Source: an uncultured Desulfovibrio sp. | GTDB taxonomy: Bacteria; Desulfobacterota; Desulfovibrionia; Desulfovibrionales; Desulfovibrionaceae | DNA length: 64,000 nt | NCBI GenBank assembly: GCA_900546145.1 | Contig: URBN01000003.1 | Location: forward strand, 62,001-126,000 | Reading direction: 5' to 3' | Shown: positions 49,750 to 58,293 of the stretch, piece by piece | Position numbering within the stretch: the first letter of the stretch is position 1 | How the letters are laid out: each line of letters starts with the position of its first letter | Notes under the pieces: model-generated | Databases searched by the model: none | Seen by the model: only the letters and a program-made list of their open reading frames with translations | Told to the model about the DNA's origin: nothing | Translations under genes and position numbers: made by a program

Positions 49750-50541
49750 CTATCTGGCCGCGTTCAGCTCGATTTCGATGGCTCTGCGGAAGATATCCTT
49801 GGGCACGGCGCCGCGGATCACGAGGTTATTGATAAGGAAGAAGGGCGTGCCTTCGATATGGAGCTTTTCTCCGTCCTTAATGTCCTCGTCGATGATCTTC
49901 TGGACCTTCTTGGAACGGCGGGCGGAGTCCATCTGCTTCATATTGACGCCCATTTCCTGGGCCGCTGCGCGCATGTATTCCTCGCCGCCGGAGAGGAGCT
50001 TGTCCCTGTTCTGAAACATGGTCTCATAAAATTTCCAGCCGAGGCTCTCGTTCTGCATGGAGATGGCCACATAGTACTGGGAAGCCAGGCCGCTCAGCCC
50101 CTTGGGTTCCAGGGGAAGGTTCTTGAAGACGAAAGAAACCTTGCCCTGGTATTCCTGCAGGATCTCGGCCAGCACTTTTTCGGCGCGCTGGCAGTAGAGG
50201 CAGGTGAGATCGGAGAAGGCCACAATGCGCACCTTCGCGTCGCTGTTTCCAAGTGTGGGGCGTCCTTCAAGAGCCACCTGCTTGGGTTCCTGGGCGTCAC
50301 TCTTCCACTGTTTCTCCATATTTGCCATGCGGCGCTTGTTGGAGCCCTGTTGGGCTATGTCCAGCACAGTCTCGCTGTGCTCACGCAGGAAATCCAGGAG
50401 AATTTCCGGATGCTGCTTCAGGAGCTGCTCCAGGGCGGGCTTCACGTCATCCGCGGTCACTTCCGCAGCCCCGGCGGAAGGACCGGCGGCAAGGGAAAGA
50501 GCACATGCGAAGACGCAGGAAAACAGAAATTTTTTCATCAT
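49750..50541 (-). CDS. Periplasmic DsbA-family thiol oxidoreductase
   Basis: A protein of 263 residues. The signal peptide ends near SAGAA (residue 26). A helical N-part (30-85) precedes a thioredoxin fold with the active site CLYC (Cys114, Cys117) in FSDLTCLYCQRAEKV. The cis-Pro lies in HIEGTPFFLINN. It is related to DsbA/BdbD-like proteins that oxidise or reduce disulfides in the periplasm. A partner DsbB or VKOR is not in the window. It is ended by a hairpin at 49684. Confidence 0.88.
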   Translation of the reverse strand: MMKKFLFSCVFACALSLAAGPSAGAAEVTADDVKPALEQLLKQHPEILLDFLREHSETVLDIAQQGSNKRRMANMEKQWKSDAQEPKQVALEGRPTLGNSDAKVRIVAFSDLTCLYCQRAEKVLAEILQEYQGKVSFVFKNLPLEPKGLSGLASQYYVAISMQNESLGWKFYETMFQNRDKLLSGGEEYMRAAAQEMGVNMKQMDSARRSKKVQKIIDEDIKDGEKLHIEGTPFFLINNLVIRGAVPKDIFRRAIEIELNAAR

Positions 50542-50585
50542 ACGAAGTACGTTCCTCGGGAAAAGAACCGGTATACGGCCAGTCC

Positions 50586-50981
50586 TTATTTGTGGGATTC
50601 GAGCTGCCTCTGCGTGGCAGCGTCTTCTATTTTAAACAAAAGGTCTTCGAAATCAACAGGCTTCATCAGGTACCCGAAGGCGCCTTCCTCTATGGCCTGT
50701 ACGGCCAGCTGCATGTCAGCATGGCCGGAAAGAAGAATGACCTGCGTGTCGGGCCAGTCTTTAAGAATGTGCCCAAGAGCAGTGAGCCCGTCCATGACGG
50801 GCATCTTCACGTCAAGAACCACAATCTCGCTCGGGCTATCCTTCATGGAATCCAGGGCCTCCTGTCCGTTGCCCGCTGTCCTGCAGGGATAGCCCCTGCG
50901 CGACAGGCGCTTAAACAGAATATCGGTCACTTCCTTCTCGTCATCCACGAGCAGTATGCTCGGCTTTTTCTCGCTCTCCAT
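50586..50981 (-). CDS. Single-domain response regulator
   Basis: A CheY-like receiver of 131 residues with no output domain. The acidic pair DDE is at residues 13-15, the phosphorylated Asp57 is in VVLDVKMPVMDG, and Lys107 is in YLMKPVD. There is no kinase gene next to it. It may signal by protein contact. Its start lies 26 bases from the left parS site. Confidence 0.9.
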   Translation of the reverse strand: MESEKKPSILLVDDEKEVTDILFKRLSRRGYPCRTAGNGQEALDSMKDSPSEIVVLDVKMPVMDGLTALGHILKDWPDTQVILLSGHADMQLAVQAIEEGAFGYLMKPVDFEDLLFKIEDAATQRQLESHK

Positions 50982-51007
50982 ACCTTTTCCCTTCCTGATG
51001 CCGGAGA

Positions 51008-51023
51008 TGTTTCACGTGAAACA
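51008..51023. promoter_or_regulatory. parS site 1
   Basis: TGTTTCACGTGAAACA is a perfect 16-base palindrome equal to the bacterial parS consensus TGTTNCACGTGAAACA. It binds ParB. It lies upstream of parA, between the response regulator and parA. Confidence 0.95.
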
Positions 51024-51123
51024 TTAAGAACAGTGTTAAACCTCTTTACTGAAAAGAGGTAATACTTTAAAGATTTTTCTGTATCACTTAAAACACATCA
51101 TGCATCCAAAGTCGTCTTCTTCA

Positions 51124-51139
51124 TGTTCCACGTGAAACA
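51124..51139. promoter_or_regulatory. parS site 2
   Basis: TGTTCCACGTGAAACA differs from site 1 in one base that the consensus leaves free. It ends 26 bases before the parA start codon, so ParB binding here could also affect parA expression. Confidence 0.92.
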
Positions 51140-51165
51140 TGCAAGGAGGAAGGAGCTTCAAAAGC

Positions 51166-51939
51166 ATGGCGCGTGTCATATGCGTAGCTAACCAGAAAGG
51201 CGGTGTGGGGAAGACCACCACATCCATCAATCTTTCCGCGGCGCTGGCAGTGATGGAAAAAAAGACGCTGCTCATCGACTGCGATCCCCAGGCCAACACC
51301 ACGAGCGGACTCGGGGTGGACCAGGAAGCCATCGAAAACGATCTCTATTCCACCTTCTATAATCCGACAAGGGAGAGCGTCCACAGATCCACCCAGAAGA
51401 CGCGGACCCGCTTTCTGGATCTCATCCCTGCCAGCATCAGCCTGGTCGGCGTGGAAGTCGAACTGGCCACGGAAATAGCCAGGGAGCAGTACCTGAAAAC
51501 CGTCATCGACCAGGTGAGGGACGAATATGAGTTCATCGTGCTGGACTGCCCGCCGTCCCTCGGCATTCTGACGCTTAATGCCCTGTGCGCGGCCACGGAA
51601 CTTCTCATTCCCCTCCAGTGCGAGTTCTTCGCCCTGGAAGGCATAGCCAAGCTCCTGGACACTTACACGAAGGTGAAGCAGAAGCTCAATCCGCAGCTCG
51701 CCATTCTGGGCATCCTGCTGACCATGTTTGACCAGAGAAACCGCATCTCGCGCGACGTCAGGGAAGACGTGAAGTCGAAGATGCCGGCCTATCTGCTCAA
51801 CACCATCATCCCCCGCAATGTCAGGCTTTCCGAAGCGCCAAGCTACGGAAAGTCGATCATCTACTACGACATCAAATCCAAGGGTGCGCAGGCCTACCTG
51901 CAGCTCGCCCAGGAAGTTGCCGTACGGAAGGCCATCTAG
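51166..51939 (+). CDS. parA: Chromosome-partitioning ATPase ParA (Soj)
   Basis: A deviant-Walker ATPase of 257 residues. The loop KGGVGKTTTSINLSAALA has both lysines, DCDPQANTTSGLG follows, and VLDCPPSLG is the Walker B region. The start was set at the ATG preceded by AAGGAGGAAGGAG; the upstream reading would start before this site. With ParB it moves and separates origins. The stop overlaps the convergent zinc-ribbon gene by 4 bases. Confidence 0.95.
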   Translation: MARVICVANQKGGVGKTTTSINLSAALAVMEKKTLLIDCDPQANTTSGLGVDQEAIENDLYSTFYNPTRESVHRSTQKTRTRFLDLIPASISLVGVEVELATEIAREQYLKTVIDQVRDEYEFIVLDCPPSLGILTLNALCAATELLIPLQCEFFALEGIAKLLDTYTKVKQKLNPQLAILGILLTMFDQRNRISRDVREDVKSKMPAYLLNTIIPRNVRLSEAPSYGKSIIYYDIKSKGAQAYLQLAQEVAVRKAI

Positions 51940-52472
51940 TCTTTCCTGGCGGCAGGCGTGAACTCCGTGACCATCTTATCCTTGAAATGCTTCTGCCTGA
52001 TGGTGCAGCCGCACTGTGCGCAGTGGAACACCAGAAGGCCGCCCATGTTGGCATTCGAAAGCAGGAAGGGATGGAACGGGTCAGTGCGCCAGTCCTCCGT
52101 CTCGCTGCCGCAGACCGGGCACTTCACGGCCGGAGAATACTCGTACGGGAAATCCCACGAATCCATGAACCTGCGGAAATCATCCAGAGGTTCGGATTTG
52201 ACCACACCGTTCTGCATATTGAGTTCCTCCTCGCCGATATGAAGGTCGCGGCGCACCAGGTTCCAGAGTTCGCGGCTCAGGATGAAAGCATAGGGCTTGC
52301 CGTCGGCGCCGTTCACGCTGGACAGGTGATGCCCGTCCTCAGCGGAGAGCTCGGCGTTGGCTTGTTCTATGGTTTCAGCGCAGTGCATGGCCAGCTCCAG
52401 GGAAATGACGAAAAACTCGTCCGTGGAATGGCTGTCGATCATATGAAGAATGTGTTTGCCGGGTTTGAACAT
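51936..52472 (-). CDS. Zinc-ribbon hypothetical protein between parA and parB
   Basis: A protein of 178 residues. A ribbon of two CxxC pairs (KCPVCGSET and HCAQCGCTI), about 36 residues apart, occupies the C-terminal third. The N-terminal part is rich in acidic and His residues and has no known fold. It is transcribed against parA and parB, splitting the usual pair. No role is known; it could be only a neighbour. Confidence 0.7.
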   Translation of the reverse strand: MFKPGKHILHMIDSHSTDEFFVISLELAMHCAETIEQANAELSAEDGHHLSSVNGADGKPYAFILSRELWNLVRRDLHIGEEELNMQNGVVKSEPLDDFRRFMDSWDFPYEYSPAVKCPVCGSETEDWRTDPFHPFLLSNANMGGLLVFHCAQCGCTIRQKHFKDKMVTEFTPAARKD

Positions 52473-52538
52473 ATTTCACTCCTCCAGGCGTTTTGCACAG
52501 TGAAATCAGAAAAGAATCAATAGTCAAGGATCTGAGCA

Positions 52539-53513
52539 ATGATGAACAAGGGTTTGGGGAGAGGGCTCAGCGCCCTCATTCCCGGAAATATGACTCCGGG
52601 AAACGGAGAACGGAAAAAAGACGGTATGACGGTCCTCGTACCCATATCGAACGTCAGACCGAACGTCAGGCAGCCCCGCAAGACTATCCCTCAGGATTCC
52701 CTGGAAGAACTCGCCGCGTCCATACGCAGCCAGGGCATCATCCAGCCGCTCATCGTGCGCGAAACCGGAACCCCCGGCAGCTATGAAATCATTGCGGGCG
52801 AGCGCCGCTGGCGCGCTGCCCGTCTGGCCGGGCTCAGGGAAGTGCCCGTGCTGATCCGTTCCATGTCCGATGAGGACGTCATGATAGTGGCCCTCGTGGA
52901 AAATCTGCAGCGCGAGGATCTCAATCCCGCGGAAGAGGCCAGGGCCATCCAGGAACTCAAGAACAAACTCAGCCTGACCCAGGAGGATCTCGCCAAGAAG
53001 CTCGGAAAGAGCCGCTCCCGCATCGCCAACAGCCTGCGCCTCCTGCAGCTTCCCGAAGAAGCGCTCACGAGCCTCGAGAAGGGCGCGATCAGCGCGGGAC
53101 ACGCCCGCTGCCTCCTCTCCGTGGCTGAGGACGCCGCGGCCTGCCGCATCCTGCTCGATCACATGCTGAAGGACAGACTCTCCGTGCGCGCCTCAGAAGA
53201 CGCAGTCAGTGCATGGAAGAAGACCGGCCGCATGCCCTGGAATGAAACGGAGGCAGCAGAACATCCGGTCCGCCCGGCTCCGGCCCGCCGGAGCGGAGAA
53301 TTCAAAAAAATCGAGCAGCACCTCTCCACGCTCCTGCACTGCCGCACCCGGATTTCCGGTACGCCCCAGAAGGGACGCGTGAGCCTCGCCTACAAAAGCG
53401 AGGAGGAGCTTCTGCGCATTCTCTCGACACTCGGACTCGATGGCCGGGCTGAAGAAGCCGGAACTGAATCCGGTGCGGACGGAACAGCCGGGGAAAAAGA
53501 GGACAACGCCTAG
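52539..53513 (+). CDS. parB: Chromosome-partitioning protein ParB (Spo0J)
   Basis: A protein of 324 residues. The opening KGLGRGLSALIP is typical. The N-domain has the CTP-linked box IIAGERRWRAARLAG, and ENLQREDLNP. The DNA-binding helix-turn-helix is in LSLTQEDLAKKLGKSRSRIANSLRLLQLP. The C-terminal dimer domain follows. It binds the two parS sites at 51 kb. The stop overlaps convergent rsmB by 4 bases. Confidence 0.96.
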   Translation: MMNKGLGRGLSALIPGNMTPGNGERKKDGMTVLVPISNVRPNVRQPRKTIPQDSLEELAASIRSQGIIQPLIVRETGTPGSYEIIAGERRWRAARLAGLREVPVLIRSMSDEDVMIVALVENLQREDLNPAEEARAIQELKNKLSLTQEDLAKKLGKSRSRIANSLRLLQLPEEALTSLEKGAISAGHARCLLSVAEDAAACRILLDHMLKDRLSVRASEDAVSAWKKTGRMPWNETEAAEHPVRPAPARRSGEFKKIEQHLSTLLHCRTRISGTPQKGRVSLAYKSEEELLRILSTLGLDGRAEEAGTESGADGTAGEKEDNA

Positions 53514-54841
53514 ATAACGGTCAGCCTGGCTCCGTACATGCCCTCCAGGGGCGAGTCCACGGGCGTTTTCCACTCCGCCTCGATACGGCAGAGGCCCTCA
53601 CTCTCGGCCTTTCTGACCACGTCCTCGTTTTCCGCGCGGTTCACGGTGCAGGTCATATAAAAGAGAGAAGCGCCCTTTCCGGAAAGGGCCGCGGCCTTTG
53701 CCAGAATGCGCTCCTGCAGCGCCGCGTACGCGGCAAAGTCCTGCTTTCTTCTGCGTATGTCAGGACGTCTCGCGAGCACGCCGAGCCCTGAGCAGGGCAC
53801 ATCCAGAAGCACGTCTCCGGGAGCCTTCGCGAGAGGCGGGCAGGAGGCGTCGGCGAGGAAAAGAAGCGGCTTTCCTATCCCCAGGCGGGCGCACTCGGCA
53901 GGAAGGTGCCGCAGGCGGCTGAAGGAGCAGTCCGAGGCCGCAGCGACCACGCGTCCCGCCTCAATAAGAGCCGTGGTTTTGCCGCCGAAACCGGCGCAGG
54001 CGTCCCAGATCGGGGCATCGTGCCGGAGCAGCCCCGTTTCGGCCATCACGCAGAGACTCGCCCCCTGCTGGAACGAGAGCGCGCCATCCTTCTGCAGGGA
54101 AGTGAGGTCCATCCTGCCGGAAAGACCGAGGCCGCCTTCAGGCACATAAACGCCCGCGCTTTCCCCTGCCGCGCCCGGAAGCGGAAGAGCGCCGGCCTCA
54201 AGGAGCTTTTCTCTGAGATTTTCCCAGCCCGGCCTCGAGGAATTCACGCGGATTCCGGCGCAGGGACGGGCAAAGGATTTCTTCATGAGCGCTATGGCCG
54301 TCTCCCTGCCTTCCTGGACAAGCCAGAGGCGGGCCGCTTCTTCAGGCAGGCTGTAGAAGCGGCAGAGCGCCGGAAAATCGTCAGCCTCTCCCTTCAGGCG
54401 GTAAAAATCAGGAGAGAGCGGCGCACTGCCCATACGCTGAAGCGAACGCAGGGCGCCGTTAGCCACGCGGTCGAGCCCCTTCCCAAAGAGCCGGCGCACA
54501 TCGGACACGGTTCCGTTCACAATGGCATGGGCAGGCGCGTGCTCCTCGAAAAGAAGGGCGCAGGCTGCCGTCTTCACGGCAAGAAGGAAAAGAGCGGGGA
54601 GTTTATCCGCACGGGGAAAAAGACGGCGCAGGACAAAGTCCAGACGGATATCCGCGCGCAGAACGGAATAAACGAGATCCGTGGCCTGCCTCTTCACGGA
54701 AGGTGGCAGGTCGGGATCCCCAAGGGACCGGGAAAGCGCCTGCTGCACAGGCATGCCATCACCGGTGAGAAGAAGCGCCCGAAGGGAAACGCTGCGCGCG
54801 GAGGGGGCAAGGCGACCCAGGAGGGAAAACGGATTTGCCAT
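53510..54841 (-). CDS. rsmB: 16S rRNA (cytosine-C5) methyltransferase RsmB-like
   Basis: A protein of 443 residues. The N-terminal NusB-like domain (to about 150) is followed by a Fmu/Nol1 methyltransferase domain with DACAGFGGKTTALIEAG (SAM site), DVPCSGLGVLARRPD and MTCTVNRAENED with the two cysteines of the reaction. It would methylate C967 of 16S rRNA. It lies 4 bases after fmt, matching the common def-fmt-rsmB set. Confidence 0.9.
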   Translation of the reverse strand: MANPFSLLGRLAPSARSVSLRALLLTGDGMPVQQALSRSLGDPDLPPSVKRQATDLVYSVLRADIRLDFVLRRLFPRADKLPALFLLAVKTAACALLFEEHAPAHAIVNGTVSDVRRLFGKGLDRVANGALRSLQRMGSAPLSPDFYRLKGEADDFPALCRFYSLPEEAARLWLVQEGRETAIALMKKSFARPCAGIRVNSSRPGWENLREKLLEAGALPLPGAAGESAGVYVPEGGLGLSGRMDLTSLQKDGALSFQQGASLCVMAETGLLRHDAPIWDACAGFGGKTTALIEAGRVVAAASDCSFSRLRHLPAECARLGIGKPLLFLADASCPPLAKAPGDVLLDVPCSGLGVLARRPDIRRRKQDFAAYAALQERILAKAAALSGKGASLFYMTCTVNRAENEDVVRKAESEGLCRIEAEWKTPVDSPLEGMYGARLTVI

Positions 54842-54845
54842 GCCG

Positions 54846-55844
54846 CTACCCGGCCGCGCCCTGCGGCGGAAGGGCCTCTCCTATGACCGTGGGGCCGGAG
54901 AGGGAAAGACGCAGGCCGTTAATATAGGAAGCCGCGTCCATGGATTTTTTGCCGCCAGGCCTGATGCGCACCACGCGGAGGAGCCCGTCAGGGCAGGCCA
55001 CGAAAAGCTTCTTTCTTGTGGCCACGATGGATCCGGCCGGATACGTTTCCTCTCCGGCTTCGGGCACGGCCTCCTCAATGATGACGGACACGGGATCGGC
55101 CTCCCCTATGCGGAAGAGGGCGTGGGCCGCGGGATCGGGCGTGAGGCCGCGGATAAGGGCATCCACGCTCTTCACGGGCTTTGAAAAATCCACGTGGCTT
55201 TCGGCCTTGGTCACCTTGGCCGCGTAGGTGGCGAGGCTCCCGTCCTGTTCGTGTTCTACGGCGCGGCCTTCCGCGATGTCGCGGAGCACGCCGCGCAGGA
55301 GCGGGGCGGACACGGCGGCGAGTTCGCCAAAGAGCGATCCCGTGGTGCCGCGGCCCACAGGCACTTCCTTCTGGGCGTAGAAGGGGCCGCAGTCGAGGCC
55401 TGCCGTCATGCGCATGATGCTGACGCCGATGGTCTCACATCCGTCCATAATGGCCCGCTGCACGGGCGCCGCGCCGCGGTAGGCCGGCAGAAGGGATGTA
55501 TGCACGTTAACCGGGGCGAGCCGGGCCGCATCGAGCACGGCCTGGGGCAGAATCATGCCGTAGGCCGCCACCACAAGGAAATCCGGCTCATACGACTGCA
55601 CGAGCTGAAGCGCCTCTTCCGTCTTCATGGAGGAAGGCTGATGCACGGGGAGTCCCTTCTCCAGCGCCAGGACCTTCACGGGCGAGGGCATAAGGCGCCT
55701 GCCGCGTCCGGCTTCCCTGTCGGGGCGGGTGAACACGGCCTGCACGGAAAATTCCGGCCACCCGAGAAGGGAGGCCAGAATATCAGCGGCGAAGGCCGGG
55801 GTGCCCATAAAAACTACTTTGCCTGCTTTTGTCTCTTGAGCCAT
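54846..55844 (-). CDS. fmt: Methionyl-tRNA formyltransferase
   Basis: A protein of 332 residues. The opening VFMGTPAFAADIL, the catalytic AAYGMILP, NVHTSLLPAYRGAAP and TAGLDCGPF are all family blocks. It formylates initiator Met-tRNA, whose formyl group is later removed by Def, encoded just upstream with a 31-base overlap. The first residues (MAQETKAGK) are an extra short lead; no inner start has a better ribosome site. Confidence 0.95.
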   Translation of the reverse strand: MAQETKAGKVVFMGTPAFAADILASLLGWPEFSVQAVFTRPDREAGRGRRLMPSPVKVLALEKGLPVHQPSSMKTEEALQLVQSYEPDFLVVAAYGMILPQAVLDAARLAPVNVHTSLLPAYRGAAPVQRAIMDGCETIGVSIMRMTAGLDCGPFYAQKEVPVGRGTTGSLFGELAAVSAPLLRGVLRDIAEGRAVEHEQDGSLATYAAKVTKAESHVDFSKPVKSVDALIRGLTPDPAAHALFRIGEADPVSVIIEEAVPEAGEETYPAGSIVATRKKLFVACPDGLLRVVRIRPGGKKSMDAASYINGLRLSLSGPTVIGEALPPQGAAG

Positions 55845-56335
55845 TTTTTGACCTTGTTGTCATAGAACGCGCGGCGGATGCGGCCGATTTTGTCAATGAA
55901 GAGCACGCCCTTCAGATGATCGGTCTCGTGCTGGACAATGATGGCCTCGAAGCCGTCGATATCCCTGTCGATGACATTGCCGTCGAGATCGAGGGCCTTC
56001 AGGTGAATGGTTTCGGAACGGAGCACGTCGGCGCGGAAGTCCATGGGGACGGAGAGGCAGCCTTCCTTCTCGCTGACAATCTCCCTGCCCGTGAGGGTGA
56101 CTTCGGGGTTGATGATGACGTGCGGCTGCTTCGGCTCGTCCTTGCCCGCGGGATCGTAGACAACCATATTAATAAGCTTCCCCACCTGCGGGGCGGCGAG
56201 ACCGACACCGGGAGCCTCGTACATGGTTTCGAGCATATCCTTGGCAAGAGTCCGGATTTCGTCGGTGATTTCCGGGACGGGAGAGCAGATCTTCCCCAGA
56301 ATCGGGTCGGGATACAGGACAATCTTGAGTTTCAT
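55814..56335 (-). CDS. def: Peptide deformylase
   Basis: A protein of 173 residues. The three family motifs are GVGLAAPQVG, EGCLSVP with the metal Cys, and QHETDHLKG, the HExxH metal site. It removes the formyl group from new proteins using Fe2+ or Zn2+. The end overlaps fmt, so they are made together. Confidence 0.97.
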   Translation of the reverse strand: MKLKIVLYPDPILGKICSPVPEITDEIRTLAKDMLETMYEAPGVGLAAPQVGKLINMVVYDPAGKDEPKQPHVIINPEVTLTGREIVSEKEGCLSVPMDFRADVLRSETIHLKALDLDGNVIDRDIDGFEAIIVQHETDHLKGVLFIDKIGRIRRAFYDNKVKKWLKRQKQAK

Positions 56336-56402
56336 GGGTCCACCTTAAAGACGAACCGGAAAGAACAGCGTGTGTCCTTTCCGGTTCTGCAAAAAGAGAT
56401 AC

Positions 56403-56422
56403 CGGAGCCCCAGGGGCTCCGG
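56403..56422 (-). terminator. Intrinsic terminator of the aspS block
   Basis: On the minus strand CCGGAGCCCC/GGGGCTCCGG forms a stem, followed after four bases by TCTCTTTTTG. It lies 12 bases after the aspS stop. A second hairpin, AACCGGAAAG/CTTTCCGGTT, stands at 56357-56384 before def. Confidence 0.65.
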
Positions 56423-56434
56423 ACACGGGTATTT

Positions 56435-58291
56435 CTACTTGCCGCTTGCGTCGTTTTCCTGGGCCTTCTTCTTGTCCGGGGTTTCGCGCAGGCGCAGGCC
56501 GAGTTCGCGCAGCTGCAGGGCCGCGACTTCGCTGGGCGCGTCGGTCATGAGACAGGTCGCCTTCTGGGTCTTGGGGAAGGCGATGACGTCACGGATGCTC
56601 TCGGAATGGGAGAGCAGCATGACCAGACGGTCGAGGCCGAAGGCGAGGCCGCCGTGCGGCGGAGCGCCGAACTCAAGGGCGTGGAGCAGGAAGCCGAACT
56701 GCTTCTCGGCGCGCTCCTCGGTAAAGCCGAGTTCCTTGAACATGCGGCGCTGGGTTTCGGCGGAATGGATACGGATGGATCCGCCGCCCACTTCGTTGCC
56801 GTTGAGGATCATGTCGTAGGCGCGGGCCTTGGTGTGGGCCGGATCCGAGGTCATCTTCTCGAGATGGCCGGGCATGGGCGCCGTGAAGGGATGATGGCAG
56901 GCCACCCAGCGGTGCTCGTCCTTGTCGTACTCGAAGAGCGGGAACTCGGTAACCCAGAGGAAGTTGAACTTGTCCTGGGGGATGAGGCCCATCTTGTCGG
57001 CAATGTGCACGCGCAGGTTGCCGAGGGCGGCGTTGACCATTTCGGGATCGCCTGCCTGGAAGAAGCAGAGGTCGCCGGGTTTAAGGCCGAGACGGTCACG
57101 GATGGCTTCCTTCTCGCTGTCGGAGAGGAACTTGACGATGGGCGACTGCCAGTCGGTTTCGGACTTGACCTTGATCCACGCGAGGCCCTGGGCGCCGTAG
57201 ATGCGCACAAACTCGGTGAAGCCGTCGATATCCTTGCGGGTCAGCTTTTCGCCGCCGTCCACTTTGATGGCCTTGACCATGGCGGCCTGGGCGAAGAGCT
57301 TGAAGCCGGAACCGCGGGTGGCGTCCGTGAGGTCCACGAGCTCCATGCCGAAGCGGGTATCAGGCTTGTCCACGCCGAAGCGGCGCATGGATTCGTCCCA
57401 GGTCATACGCTTGAAGGGCACGGGCACTTCCACGTTGAAGATATCGTGGAAGACGCGTCTGATGAGATTTTCGGCCACGGTCATGACGTCCTCTTCGCGG
57501 ACGAAGCTCATTTCCATGTCGACCTGGGTGAATTCGGGCTGGCGGTCAGCGCGCAGATCCTCGTCACGGAAGCAGCGCACGATCTGGAAATACTTTTCGA
57601 AGCCGGCGCACATGAGCAGCTGCTTGAAGAGCTGGGGAGACTGGGGCAGGGCGTAGAACTCGCCCTGGTTGAGGCGGCTCGGCACGAGGAAGTCGCGGGC
57701 GCCCTCGGGCGTGGACTTGGTCAGGAAAGGCGTCTCGATTTCAATGAATCCGCTCTCGTCGAAGAAGCGGCGGATGGACTGCATGACGCGGTGCCTGAGG
57801 ATGAGGTTCTTCTGCATGCAGGGACGGCGCAGATCGAGATAGCGCCAGGTGAGGCGCAGGTTCTCGCCGGCGTCGCAGCGGTCCTCGATGGCGAAGGGCG
57901 GAGTCTTGGAAGTGTTGAGCAGCTTCCAGTCGCTGACCACGACCTCGATCTCACCGGTTTTGAGGTTGGGGTTGGTCATGCCCTCGGGCCTCGGACGCAC
58001 CTTGCCCCTGATGGCGATGACGTACTCGAGGCGGAGAATGCCGGCGCGCTCATGGGCTTCGGCATTGAAGTCAGGAGAGAAGACAACCTGGGTCAGGCCT
58101 TCGCGGTCGCGCAGGTCGACGAAGATAAGCCCGCCGTGGTCGCGGCGGAACTGCACCCAGCCCATGAGGCAGACTTCCCTGCCGTTGTCGGCAAGGGTCA
58201 GCTCAGAGCAGCTGTGGGTGCGCTTCCAGTCACCGAGCTCGGTGACGTACTTATAATGCTCCAGCTGGAGATCCTGAATCTGATCAGACAT
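56435..58291 (-). CDS. aspS: Aspartyl-tRNA synthetase (bacterial type)
   Basis: A class II synthetase of 618 residues. It has an N-terminal OB anticodon domain, motif 2 RCFRDEDLRADRQPEFTQ, a GAD insertion and motif 3 GLDRLVMLL. The length and GAD domain mark the bacterial form. It lies 2 bases after hisS, so it is cotranscribed with it. Confidence 0.97.
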   Translation of the reverse strand: MSDQIQDLQLEHYKYVTELGDWKRTHSCSELTLADNGREVCLMGWVQFRRDHGGLIFVDLRDREGLTQVVFSPDFNAEAHERAGILRLEYVIAIRGKVRPRPEGMTNPNLKTGEIEVVVSDWKLLNTSKTPPFAIEDRCDAGENLRLTWRYLDLRRPCMQKNLILRHRVMQSIRRFFDESGFIEIETPFLTKSTPEGARDFLVPSRLNQGEFYALPQSPQLFKQLLMCAGFEKYFQIVRCFRDEDLRADRQPEFTQVDMEMSFVREEDVMTVAENLIRRVFHDIFNVEVPVPFKRMTWDESMRRFGVDKPDTRFGMELVDLTDATRGSGFKLFAQAAMVKAIKVDGGEKLTRKDIDGFTEFVRIYGAQGLAWIKVKSETDWQSPIVKFLSDSEKEAIRDRLGLKPGDLCFFQAGDPEMVNAALGNLRVHIADKMGLIPQDKFNFLWVTEFPLFEYDKDEHRWVACHHPFTAPMPGHLEKMTSDPAHTKARAYDMILNGNEVGGGSIRIHSAETQRRMFKELGFTEERAEKQFGFLLHALEFGAPPHGGLAFGLDRLVMLLSHSESIRDVIAFPKTQKATCLMTDAPSEVAALQLRELGLRLRETPDKKKAQENDASGK

Positions 58292-58293
58292 GA

